64,000 nucleotides of DNA from Limnephilus marmoratus. Lineage: Eukaryota > Arthropoda > Insecta > Trichoptera > Limnephilidae. The notes below the pieces were generated by a model. That model did not search any database. It was not told where the DNA came from and saw only the letters and a list, made by a program, of their open reading frames with translations. Shown piece by piece: positions 20,266 through 29,917 of this stretch; position 1 is the first letter of the stretch, and the number at the start of each line of letters is the position of its first letter. A program made the position numbers and the translations under genes. Location of the stretch: NCBI GenBank assembly GCA_917880885.1, contig OU862919.1, positions 54,783,058 through 54,847,057 of the forward strand. Reading direction: 5' to 3'.

Positions 20266-22053
20266 TCAAAATTGGAGCAGACGAAAGTCATTAAGTGAGG
20301 TTCTGTGTAGGTGATGAAATTTTTCCCGCGCTGCTAGCTCTGCCGTCCAAAAGGAATGAAGATGTATGATGATCAAAACTGCATCTTGTGTAAGCTGAAG
20401 AAGATCCTTGAGTGAGGTTCTGCATACATTGAAGAAAATTTCCCCGTGCTGATGAGGGTTGACAATGCGACGCTGAAGAGTATTCAGAAGTGAGATTTCT
20501 AACTAACCGCTCCACTAAAGCTTACATAATGTTACTGAGTAAAATTTGCATGAAAAAGCTAAGTTAAGTAAAGAATGAAATGTGCTTTACCTACTAAATG
20601 AAATGTTTCAAAAAAATTATTTGAAAAGGAAGTAAATAACTCTCATAGATGACCTGCAAGACTGAATACCTAATTAACATTCTAAAGTTCAATTGAATGA
20701 GGAAGATATTACATAAAAATACTGAAGTCCAAACACAAACATTTATTTTAAATCCTAGTTTGAAAAAAAAACACCCCTGACACCTGTTGATCAAAAAAAT
20801 AAATAGCCGAGAATCAAACCATTAAACTTCAAGCAAGTAATGACCCCACTCACAGAATGAAGACCTCTGTCGAAAAAAAAGTTACCCAAATAGAAGATCC
20901 CAATAAAATTGGATGAATAATTGAACTTGAACATGAATAATTCCCCTAGTATTAGATAGCATAATTGTAATCAGCAATTAAATATATGACAATAATTTAT
21001 TGTAATAAATATTTAACTCAGAATTAATTTTCTCACATTTGACAGGGTGTCCAAATTCGCTCGAGCTCTAAGCGAACTTCAACAACCAGTTGAATATGGA
21101 AATAAAATTGTAGTAAACAAACTAAGTTCAAAATCTTTAGTATAAATAGAGGATAAAATGCACTCAGAAATTGAACATGGAATTAAAAATTGTTTAACCA
21201 ATATTGTAAAACAAAACAATTACAAAACCCTTTATAATAATCTTAAAACAAAAATCCACAGCGGAATTAACTTAATAAATGTATTTATATTATGCTTACT
21301 CATCAAATATATGCACCGATGTTATGTATATCATAAAATAATAACTTAAGTATCATAGAATAGAACCTTAAGGAATATGTTCACTATTGCGTGTGAAAAA
21401 CAACCATCACCATACCCAGAGTAAACAAATTGGAACAATGCCCATGCCATACGTTTCCTAAAACGATATGAAAAATAGATAATTTTGAGCTTCTGAAGCT
21501 ATAGCCTTTTTCATATAAATATTTTTTTTTTTCCCATGGAAATTATTCCAAAAGACACCAACATAATGTAAGTGAAACAATAAGGTATTCTAGGTTTCTA
21601 CGCACTAATAGCAATAATGATACTACGCTAAACACCTCTATAAATCCGCACAATACACAGAAAATAGTTCAATAAAAAAATTAATATAAAAGGTTTTGAA
21701 AACTATGTATAAACGGTTTTGCTACAGGGAAACAAACCGAAATAACAAGTAAATTCAATGTATGAAAATGATGATCAGTCACTTTCACACGTTGAACTTC
21801 ATATAACTTTAAGTATACTCAATTACACTTGCAAAGAACAAGACATAAGTGTAATATCTGAAACCACAAACACTCACAAGGACAATGCAATCAACGTGAG
21901 GACGTAAGGATAAGTCACGTCACCACGCTGAATGATCCACATGCAATTGCTGGACATGCATGCAAATACATAGAACACATATAACATACAAATAAAATGA
22001 CAAAGAAAATCTCTCAACGGAGATAAGAGAACCCAACCCCTATTGAAATAACC
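20266..22053. other. gypsy 3' non-coding region, no env found
   Basis: About 1.8 kb between the 89-bp array and the end of pol has only short ORFs without membrane or signal features. A GAGGTTCTG(T/C)(G/A)TA motif repeats near 20298 and 20418. I see no envelope gene. Confidence 0.7.
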
Positions 22054-22473
22054 CTAATGATCAACTGGAGTTTCAGATTTAATAATGTCTTTTAAATGAT
22101 AAATACCCAGTTTTTTGCCATTCATGTCAGCTAACTGATATGCTACTGGAGAAATTTTCCCAATAATCTTGCTCCTAATGAATTTAGGTGCCAATTTTGC
22201 TGAAAAGTGTTTACTTGCATCTGATAATACGAATGAACGCCTCCATACGGTTTCCCCAACCCTAAATTGAATATCTCTACGACGCAAGTTGTAGTTCAGC
22301 TTGTTCCGTTCGTATGACTGCCTTAACGATGTCCGTACCTGTGAAAAAATGTCATTCAATTCTTCTAAACCTGACGCCCAAGAGTCACGCTTAGCAAACG
22401 TAATTTCTTCAGCATTGAAATCAGTGCCTAAATAATCTTTTCCTGAAATGATGATCTCTCTGCCAAAGTTGAG
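22054..22473 (-). pseudogene. gypsy integrase C-terminal domain, displaced by a frameshift
   Basis: This frame continues pol after the break at the A7 run (22474-22480). It reads LNFGREIIISGKDYLG, a linker with RQSYERNKLNYNLRRRDIQF, then VGETVWRRSFVLSDA and PVAYQLADMNGKKLG, the small beta-barrel-type C-terminal domain of gypsy integrases, ending at 22054. The domain itself is intact. Only one base in the homopolymer separates it from the rest of pol, so a sequencing or assembly error is possible. Confidence 0.85.
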
Positions 22474-25270
22474 AAAAAAACGGAGTGTAACCTGTGACTT
22501 CATGGACTGCCGTGTTAATGGCTAACTCAATTTCTGGAAGATGATTCGCCCAGGTTCTGTGGTCAGATCCAACATACGAACCAAGCGCTGCTACCAAAAC
22601 CTTGTTAACACGTTCCACAGGATTGTTCTGAGGATGATATCTGCAGTTATAAAACAGGTGACGAATATGAAACTTATTGGCTAAAGCTTTCATATCACGT
22701 GAAATGTATTGAGGACCATTGTCCAACACAATGGTGTCCGGAACTCCAAACTTCAGGAAAATTTCATTCTCTAAAATGGAAGCAATATTCAACCCAGTAG
22801 TCTTCCTCAGCGGGAACAGCCTCGTGTACTTAGAAAAGAAATCAGAAACTACCAAGAGATAAGTATAACCTTTCTTGTATGAACTCGGATAAGGCCCCAG
22901 TAAATCAGTTGCAATCATTTGCCAAGGGCGCTGAACCAATTTGGGATTTCCCATCAAACCTGGCGGTAACAAATTAGTACTCTTGTAACCTAAGCATATC
23001 TGACATTTACCGATGAAAGCTTTTACATCAGCAGACATTTTAGGCCAATAATATTTGTGTCTAATTCTGTTCAGGGTTTTTAAAATCCCAAAGTGGGCGC
23101 AAGTAGGAGGAACATGGTGCTGTACAATTAAACTATTCCTGAGTTCCTTCGGAACTACCTCTTTCCAGTCGTAGGACCTATGTAAAGCCTCCATACTCTG
23201 GATATGTTTATAGAGCCTATCGTTAGTAATTCTCCACGCCGGATACTTCTCAGGATTTGCCAAAATTTTCTCCTTTAATTTGACGTACCATTGGTCCGAT
23301 GTAGAAAAATTTTGACTGATCGTATTAACCTGTAAAGGATCCCGTGATAACGCATCAGGAATTACATTGTCCTTACCGTTCCTATGAATAATTTCAAAAT
23401 TGAACTGTTGTAACCTGACTGCCCAGCGCGCGAGCCGTCCTGAAGGCGATTTTAAACTGGTCAACCACTTCAGGCTGTAGTGGTCTGTTATAACCTTAAC
23501 CGGAATAGGCGAACCCTCAATATAACCCCGGAATTTTTCCAACGCGAAAATCATAGCATTTAACTCTCTTTCTGTGGTAGAGTGGTTCCTCTCTTGAGCA
23601 GAAAGTGTTCTTGAAATGAAAGAAATAGGGTGTTCTAACCCCTTATCATCCATTTGTGAAAGACATGCACCGAGCCCTACATTTGAAGCGTCTACGCTAA
23701 TCGTGAACGGTTTCTTGAAATCAGGACATGCGAGAACAGGAGCAGATACAAGAATGTTTTTAAGTTTTGAGAATGCTAATTGCGCTTGATCATTCCACAC
23801 AAATTTCTTACCCGCGAATTCTTTCTTTGTTAAATTATACAAAGGTGACGCAATGCTAGAAAAATTGAAAATGAATCTCTTATACCACGAGAGTACCCCA
23901 ATAAATCTACGTAAACTCTTTTGTGACGAAGGGGTCGGAAAATCAACAATTGCCTTGACTTTATCCGGATCTGTGCGGAGACCTTTGTCATCAATGACAA
24001 AACCTAGGTATTTGAGTGAGTCCCTGCAGAAAACGGATTTCTGCACATTAATCGTAAGACCAGCGGCCTGTAGTCTCTGTTTAACCTTCCTCAAAAGATA
24101 AATATGTTCTTCGAAAGATGAACTAATAATGATGATGTCATCTAAGTAACAAAAGACTTTGCCATCAAATTCAGGCCCTAACACTTTATCCATCAACCGC
24201 ATCATCCGGGAGCTAGCACCATGTAAACCGAACGGCATTGTGACGAAATGAAACAACCCTCGCTTGGGTATCGTGAACGCGGTTTTCTCCTTAGACTTTT
24301 CGTCTAGCGGAATTTGGAAAAAGGCATCATTTAAGTCCAAAGTTGATAGAAAACGAGCACCACCTAAGCTATTGAGAATGTCTGAGATTAACGGTAAATT
24401 GTAGGCGTCGCGTTTCGAGACGGCGTTTAAACGTCTGCTGTCGAGGCATAGCCTGAATGTGCCATTTTTCTTAGGTACCAGAACAATGGGATTATTCCAC
24501 GAGCTGTTGCTCGGTTCTACCACACCTAACTCTAGGAGTCTGTCAAGCTCCCTATGTACTTCCGGAAGTAAGTGCGGAGAAATGGGATAAACCCTTTGTT
24601 TGATAGGAGGCACATCACCCGTGTCTATGACATGATGTTCTAACCCTGTCCTGCCTAACCGATCTCCTGAGTAATCCATGTACTCCTGAACTACAACGTT
24701 CAAGACGGAGCGTTGGGATTGAGATAAATTTTTCTCACTATCAAGCCCAATACTATTCGATGCTTGAACACTACTAACAGAATCATTACAAGACATTAAT
24801 TTTGAAATCTTAGGACAGATGTTGAAAACTTTCCAAAAGTCACAACCCAGAATAATGTCAGATTTAATGTCTGGCATAATAACAAAATTGAACGTTCTAA
24901 CAACATTTTCAAAACGCACCGGGAGAGCTATTTTGTAAGAACAGGTAACCGAATGACCAGTCGCCGATACTAGAGCGAAATCAGAGTCCAATTTTGACAA
25001 ATTGAAACCTAAATCTAAAAATTTACGATGAAAGTTATTTCCTAAAATCGAAACGTGCGACCCAGAGTCTAGAAGACCAGAGTAGCCTGTGCTCAAAACT
25101 TGGAAAGAGATGTAAGGACGGCCGTCCCTGTTGGCCGCTCGCACCTCCTTCGAAGTCCTTAAATTCTTATAAAAATCTCTTACGGTATCCAGCCACAAAA
25201 CCCATTCCCGTGAAGTAATCTCGGCAAACGCAGACGTCATAGCGCCCACCGACAGGACCTCACGGGCCAT
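22421..25270 (-). CDS. pol: gypsy pol polyprotein (protease, RT, RNase H, integrase)
   Basis: The 949-residue frame starts at ATG overlapping the gag stop (TGATG) and lies in the -1 frame. Domains: aspartic protease with LLDSG at about 66-70 and IILGCDF; reverse transcriptase with RLCLDSRRLN, LDLNDAFFQIPL and catalytic YLDD at about 375-378; RNase H with SVDASNVGLG near 521 and DALSRDP; integrase with CAHFG, CQICLGYKS, then core aspartates in ATDLLGP (about 787) and VLDNGPQY (about 849) and Glu in NPVERVN (about 882). All catalytic residues are present. It terminates early at 22421 because of a homopolymer frameshift near 22477. Confidence 0.95.
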   Translation of the reverse strand: MAREVLSVGAMTSAFAEITSREWVLWLDTVRDFYKNLRTSKEVRAANRDGRPYISFQVLSTGYSGLLDSGSHVSILGNNFHRKFLDLGFNLSKLDSDFALVSATGHSVTCSYKIALPVRFENVVRTFNFVIMPDIKSDIILGCDFWKVFNICPKISKLMSCNDSVSSVQASNSIGLDSEKNLSQSQRSVLNVVVQEYMDYSGDRLGRTGLEHHVIDTGDVPPIKQRVYPISPHLLPEVHRELDRLLELGVVEPSNSSWNNPIVLVPKKNGTFRLCLDSRRLNAVSKRDAYNLPLISDILNSLGGARFLSTLDLNDAFFQIPLDEKSKEKTAFTIPKRGLFHFVTMPFGLHGASSRMMRLMDKVLGPEFDGKVFCYLDDIIIISSSFEEHIYLLRKVKQRLQAAGLTINVQKSVFCRDSLKYLGFVIDDKGLRTDPDKVKAIVDFPTPSSQKSLRRFIGVLSWYKRFIFNFSSIASPLYNLTKKEFAGKKFVWNDQAQLAFSKLKNILVSAPVLACPDFKKPFTISVDASNVGLGACLSQMDDKGLEHPISFISRTLSAQERNHSTTERELNAMIFALEKFRGYIEGSPIPVKVITDHYSLKWLTSLKSPSGRLARWAVRLQQFNFEIIHRNGKDNVIPDALSRDPLQVNTISQNFSTSDQWYVKLKEKILANPEKYPAWRITNDRLYKHIQSMEALHRSYDWKEVVPKELRNSLIVQHHVPPTCAHFGILKTLNRIRHKYYWPKMSADVKAFIGKCQICLGYKSTNLLPPGLMGNPKLVQRPWQMIATDLLGPYPSSYKKGYTYLLVVSDFFSKYTRLFPLRKTTGLNIASILENEIFLKFGVPDTIVLDNGPQYISRDMKALANKFHIRHLFYNCRYHPQNNPVERVNKVLVAALGSYVGSDHRTWANHLPEIELAINTAVHEVTGYTPFFSQLWQRDHHFRKRLFRH

Positions 25271-25280
25271 CAGTTTTTTT
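25207..25280 (-). promoter_or_regulatory. Programmed -1 ribosomal frameshift signal between gag and pol
   Basis: The last gag codons are CAA AAA AAC TGA, containing the in-frame slippery heptamer A AAA AAC directly before the stop; pol is open in the -1 frame at this point. Six bases after the heptamer, CCCGTGA (plus-strand 25260-25266) can pair with TCACGGG (plus-strand 25207-25213), a 7-bp stem at the spacing usual for such signals. Reading back one base would fuse gag to pol. That pol is made this way is inference. Confidence 0.75.
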
Positions 25281-26277
25281 GAGGACGGCAGCCGCAGAGA
25301 GGAGCCTTGACCCCCGGACGCCCGCAGCGAAAGCAGTGCACCTCCCTAGAATTCACATTTGACGGGTTATGCAAAACATTCGAAAAATTACGACGGTTAT
25401 TCCTGAAATTGAAATTAGGATCGGCAGAATTTACATAACCATCTCTATTGTTAGAATAATTGTTTCTAGAAAAATTCAAATTGTTGCAATCTCTGTTATT
25501 ATTACTATTGCCAGCATGGTTGTTCCTAGACATATATAAATCATTCGAATACCTCTCATTGCCTCTATTACCAGAAAAGTTATTTCTAGAAAAATTAGAT
25601 TTACTGTGATTCCTCACATTGCCTCTGTTACTAGAATAATTAATAGGATGAGAATTACTAGTGTTTGATCTGTCGTTTGAACGGCTGTCGGCCAACTCAA
25701 TCATCCTACCTAATTTTTTTAAGGTTAACAAATCAGGGATCTCTGAAAGAGAAAGTTTCTGAATATATCTTGGCAACATATTACTCCGCAAAATGTCTAG
25801 GATCTCATCATCCGGCAACCTAGTGGACAAACGATTATTCAGCAATTGAACACGAGTGATAAAAGAACTAAAATTCTCTTTCTGACCTTGAAACGTCAAT
25901 CTTATTTGTGCCAATAACCTCTTTTCATGGTCTAACAGTTCAAATTCGTTTTTTAACGCAACCACAATGTCCGCCCAAGATGAGAAAGCAGAGCGGTTTA
26001 CTCTGAACCATTGTAGCGCCTGGCCTGAAAACAATTCGACTGCAGAAGAAAAAAGAGAAGCATAACTTACGTTTCTAGCGACAGCAAGTTCTTCTACCCG
26101 TTCTAAGAAATTTCTGACATCCGCAGAGCCATCAAAGGTGAGGTTCCACTTGTGTACCGGAAACGACGGAAGTGACGGAATTGACAAAGCTGAACCGGAC
26201 CCCGCCGGTGTATCATCCTGTTTCGCCATGATGAATTTTGCCGCTGTTCTACTTCTTGTACCTACTCCTTCATCCAT
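25270..26277 (-). CDS. gag: gypsy gag polyprotein
   Basis: The intact 335-residue ORF starts MDEGVGTRSRTAAKF; an alternative ATG at residue 17 begins MAKQDDTPAG. Residues about 45-195 look like a capsid (WNLTFDGSADVRNFLERVEE, ALQWFRVNR, LLAQIRLTFQGQKENF, LPDDEILDILRSNMLPRYI). A long Asn/Ser/Arg-rich segment with repeated SRNN and NRG motifs follows, and a zinc knuckle at the end, CFRCGRPGVKAPLC. The knuckle has Val where the canonical His would be, a variant I associate with insect gypsy elements. Gag forms the particle and binds RNA; pol is expected as a -1 frameshift product. Confidence 0.9.
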   Translation of the reverse strand: MDEGVGTRSRTAAKFIMAKQDDTPAGSGSALSIPSLPSFPVHKWNLTFDGSADVRNFLERVEELAVARNVSYASLFSSAVELFSGQALQWFRVNRSAFSSWADIVVALKNEFELLDHEKRLLAQIRLTFQGQKENFSSFITRVQLLNNRLSTRLPDDEILDILRSNMLPRYIQKLSLSEIPDLLTLKKLGRMIELADSRSNDRSNTSNSHPINYSSNRGNVRNHSKSNFSRNNFSGNRGNERYSNDLYMSRNNHAGNSNNNRDCNNLNFSRNNYSNNRDGYVNSADPNFNFRNNRRNFSNVLHNPSNVNSREVHCFRCGRPGVKAPLCGCRPQKN

Positions 26278-26649
26278 AACCTATTTCTCGATTGTAGGGT
26301 AGAAAGAAAATTATTAGAATACATGCAACAACACGACATGAAAAATGACAATGCACATGCAATCACCAATTCTAGGAAAATAATAAATAATGTATGCTGC
26401 CAGCGAACTGAACAGCAAAAATGAGTTAAAAGCGTAATAACGCCGATGAGTTGACGGAAACCAAGGCAAAAAAACTGTGTGAAACTATGTATTAAAAATA
26501 TCAGATCGGCAAGTTAGTCGTGGGACGGGCTGTTATAAACCCAAGGAAAAGTGAGAATCAAATTAATAACAGATCGAGATGTAAAAACCATATGATAATC
26601 GTGAACAACACTACCGCGAACACGTGCGAGAAAGAAAAAACATAGACAG

Positions 26650-26669
26650 GTTCAGCCGAAGCGCGCCAA
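26650..26669 (-). promoter_or_regulatory. gypsy primer-binding site (probable)
   Basis: Directly inside the 5' LTR the minus strand reads TTGGCGCGCTTCGGCTGAA. TGG one base after the LTR end fits annealing of a tRNA CCA 3' end. I could not name the tRNA. Confidence 0.6.
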
Positions 26670-27323
26670 TGTAACGTTTAATACTTACTTGTAATTCATA
26701 CCCTCCAAACCTGGTCATCCATCCATGAATAGAATAAATAATCACATACAAAGCCAGCAAGCAAGCCATGAGGTTAGGTAGCAATAATAAGTAGGTTTGG
26801 GAACAATGTATAATTTATTATAAAAAATCAAACCCTGCCCTTGGAACATTATAATGATTAGCTATGAGACTCTAAGTTAAACAACGGAAATAATCATCAG
26901 GGGTGACTGGTTACGATGTATCGTACCCAGCTGTAAATGTTTAAAGTTTCTCGACACGTGTCAATAAGAAAGAAATTATATTGTAACGACATAAGAAAAT
27001 TACTGATGGGCGCCTGTGACGTAAAACGTAACATATTTATGAATCAGTAATCCCTAAAAATAATCTATAAAGCACAATCTCGAACTGTTAATAATATGAG
27101 TAATTTAAATCTCACTTCTCGTGATCCAAAATGTCTTGAGTCCAGCCATATAACAGCCCGTCACACAAAAACACCTGCTCGATCTGTGGTACTGCCGTCA
27201 ACTGAAGCGCCCGAACTTTTCCGAAGCATCTCGAAACATCTGCCGCCCCTTCGGAGTGCAATGCTGCCAACCAAATCATGCGAAATTTGCGAATCGCTCA
27301 CGACGCTAGCAGCAAATGTTACA
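26670..27323 (-). repeat. gypsy 5' LTR
   Basis: 654 bp, the partner of 18825-19480, with termini TGTAAC and GTTACA, followed outside by the ACCT target duplication. It should contain the promoter for minus-strand transcription. Confidence 0.95.
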
Positions 27324-27327
27324 ACCT

Positions 27328-28162
27328 CATAAAAACACCGTTACACATATTCAAACCTACCTCTAATACATATACAACACATAACAATAGTGAAAATCAA
27401 TACAAACAATTTACTGCACTGCACTAACAACTTAATTAACTAACACTAAAAGAAAAAATATATAATGTCTTATCACAGTAACTATTTTTGTATCATCGTA
27501 AAATGTTCATATTTTTGTAAAGTTATATCCTTGTAAAATGTTTGTGTCATATAATGTCTCATCACTGTAGATCTCTCCCTCTTAGAGAACGCAGTATGCG
27601 GGCTCCGACCAATGTCATCCTTCTCTGTACGTGGGGCGGTGGGACAGGAAGGGTGGACCGGCGGGGGCGGGGTGTATAGCTCAGAGTGCAGAGGCCAGCA
27701 GATCACTCATCTTATTTCTCTTTCTTTCTGCGAAAGGCCGCTCCAGTGGCCGATGCAACGGGCAGGTCATAACGGTCATAATGTATGCTGCTTGACGGCG
27801 GCAGCGGGGGTGCAGTGTAGGTGCGGGGTAGGCCAGGGGCACCCCTGGGTTGTTCAACAGCCGAAGGGATGGTCACATCTGGCGAGTGTTCGATGCCCGT
27901 CTGAGATTTTAGACACAGCATTTAGAATGAATCTTATAATTAACCATATTGTCCGGTACATAAAATTAAAAACTCGTTGCACGTCCACAGTATTCACATA
28001 AAAATTATGTTCAATGCACTTAGGTAATTTTAACACGGTAAGGAACATTTTTTGATACTTTTAAGGGCTCAATATATGAAATATCCCTCTTAATTATTGA
28101 AAAATAACGAGACCGACCAAAACACGCCAGGCCGCTCCGAGAGCCCGGCGAAATGCCCGGCG
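27328..28162. other. Spacer with a GC-richer island, no gene recognised
   Basis: 27590-27900 is notably richer in G and C than its surroundings and has short ORFs on both strands (129 aa plus, 69-74 aa minus) with no recognisable domain. It may be the 5' part of the LINE split by the gypsy insertion, since 18633-18800 lies on the other side, but no homology proves it. Confidence 0.4.
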
Positions 28163-28520
28163 TGTGAGAAATGTGGATATCCGCAAAGAATGTAATATAG
28201 GCATAATGAGTAAGATTAAGAAAGGGACCCTCAGATGGTTTGGGCATGTAGAGCGAATGAACGAAGAAAGTAGTGTAAGAAGAGTATACGACGCGAATGT
28301 GAATGGTAGAAGAAGTCGGGGACGCCCGAGGAAGACATGGCACGATCAAGTGAATCAAATACTTGAGTCGGGCCATGTCAAAAGTCAGAATAATAGAAGA
28401 GAATGTATGAGACGATGTATGAATGTGAGTGAGGCAACGAGTGTGTGGCAAGACCGAGTTGTTTGGCGGTCCGTCCTCTCTGCCTACCCCTGCGGGGAAA
28501 CGGCGTGATAGTTCGTTAGT
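28163..28520 (+). mobile_element. RTE-like LINE 3' fragment
   Basis: It encodes RNVDIRKEC, LRWFGHVERMNEESSVRR, RSRGRPRKTWHDQVNQIL and SAYPCGETA, ending CGGCGTGATAG and a GTTAG-repeat tail. It is the same family as 6749-7149 with opposite orientation and a similar truncation point. It lies inside or against a LINE J remnant. Confidence 0.85.
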
Positions 28521-28524
28521 TAGT

Positions 28525-29470
28525 TTAAACTCTTTAGCCACTTTTAGTACAAAACCTATCATTTTTAAACCATTCTTTGAGATATTTTCAATGTGGGTAT
28601 GAAGCTAAGTTTTGTGTCGAAAGTAACACCTAAGTCATTAATTTCGGAAACAGATTCGAGAATGAAGTTATCGATTGTGTAATTGAAAAGAGTTGTATTT
28701 TTTTATTTTAAAAAACCTCATTGTTATGCATTTATTAACATTAAGGTATAGCTTGTTATCGCTACACCACTCGACTAATTTTGACAAGTTTGCTGAGAGA
28801 ATATAACAGTCGTCCAGGCTTCGAATTGTTTGGAAAGTTTCAAATCATCTGCGAACATACGTACGTCGATATTTTTAAATATATTACAAATGTCGTTCAC
28901 AAAAATGATAAATAATATAGGTTCGATCTGGGAACCTTGCGGAACACCACTGGATGCAAAAAAAAACATATGATGATTCCCCATTTAGTTTTACACTAAG
29001 TTTTCTGTTTCAAAGATAGCTTATAAACCAATGCAACATCTTTCCACGAACTCCAGCTTTAAACAGTTTTTCTACAAGAATAGAGTGACAAACCTTATCG
29101 AACGCCTTGCTGAAGTCATTGTAGATTGAGTCAACTTGAAGCTTCTTCGCCATTGCATCGGAAATGAAATTTTGGTACAGAATGTGGTTAGTTAGTGTTG
29201 ATTTGCCGGTTATAAAACCATGCTGTTCAGGACATATACTTTCTTTAAATGAGCTAGTTATTTTATCCAGAATCAGTTTTTCAACAGTTTTGGAATTGTT
29301 GACAGTATGCATATAGGTCTTTAATTAGATACTTCGCTTTTATCCCCTTTTTTTAAGATAAGTGTTATATAACTATGTTTCCATAGATCAGGAAATATAC
29401 TTTTCAACAAAGAATGACTAAATAGTGTGTACAGGGGATAAGCAAGAACGGCGACACACAAATTGAGTTC
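28525..29470 (-). pseudogene. LINE family J reverse transcriptase, central part
   Basis: In order on the minus strand: FPDLWKHSYITLILKKG (about 29400), CPEQHGFITGKSTLTNHI, YNDFSKAFDKVCHSIL (motif A Asp), LFKAGVRGKMLHWFISYL, SSGVPQGSQIEPILFIIFVN and VRMFADDLKLSK (catalytic FADD near 28840), then the start of the thumb. Breaks occur near 29312, 28990 and 28775. The active-site residues survive. It joins the RTE-like fragment at 28520. Confidence 0.85.
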
Positions 29471-29917
29471 AGATGAGGGAACTGTGATATATTGCATTAA
29501 TCAACAGTGAAAATTAGAAAATATCGTAGCTTCCACCTTACGAATGGATAAATAATATTTTAGATTTATAAAACGGATACACTTGCGACATCTATCGGAT
29601 CGAAGTAAATTGAATTCTTGTTGACGATAGGGATCTACAATTAAGTAGATTGAAATGAGTATTGAAAAAAAATCACAGATGGTATTAAAAATCGTCACGA
29701 CACAGGGAAAGACCCTTTCTTTAGGCTCAATTCTAAATATTGATATTTTAACAGCCAATCAGGTCTAAGCAGAAAGCTATAAATAATTAAGCAAACCAAT
29801 CACAAAGTGAAGGGCGTATTCATATTTTGAACAAAGAGATGGACTTTAGACTAGGCAATTAGTCAGAGATTTATAGGAAAAAATATCGTCATCAACCGAA
29901 AGATCACTACGCTATAA
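29471..29917. other. Spacer, no gene seen
   Basis: AT-rich sequence with only a short unsupported ORF on the minus strand. Confidence 0.5.

Larger units (their letters stand above)
18825..27323 (-). mobile_element. Ty3/gypsy LTR retrotransposon, nearly complete, young
   Basis: The LTRs at 18825-19480 and 26670-27323 differ essentially by one 2-bp indel and begin and end TGTAAC/GTTACA. The provirus is flanked by ACCT on both sides (18821-18824 and 27324-27327), a 4-bp target duplication. On the minus strand the order is 5' LTR, primer-binding site, gag, pol (protease, RT, RNase H, integrase), a long non-coding 3' region and 3' LTR. No env was found. One homopolymer frameshift in integrase is the only clear lesion. 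Confidence 0.95.
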
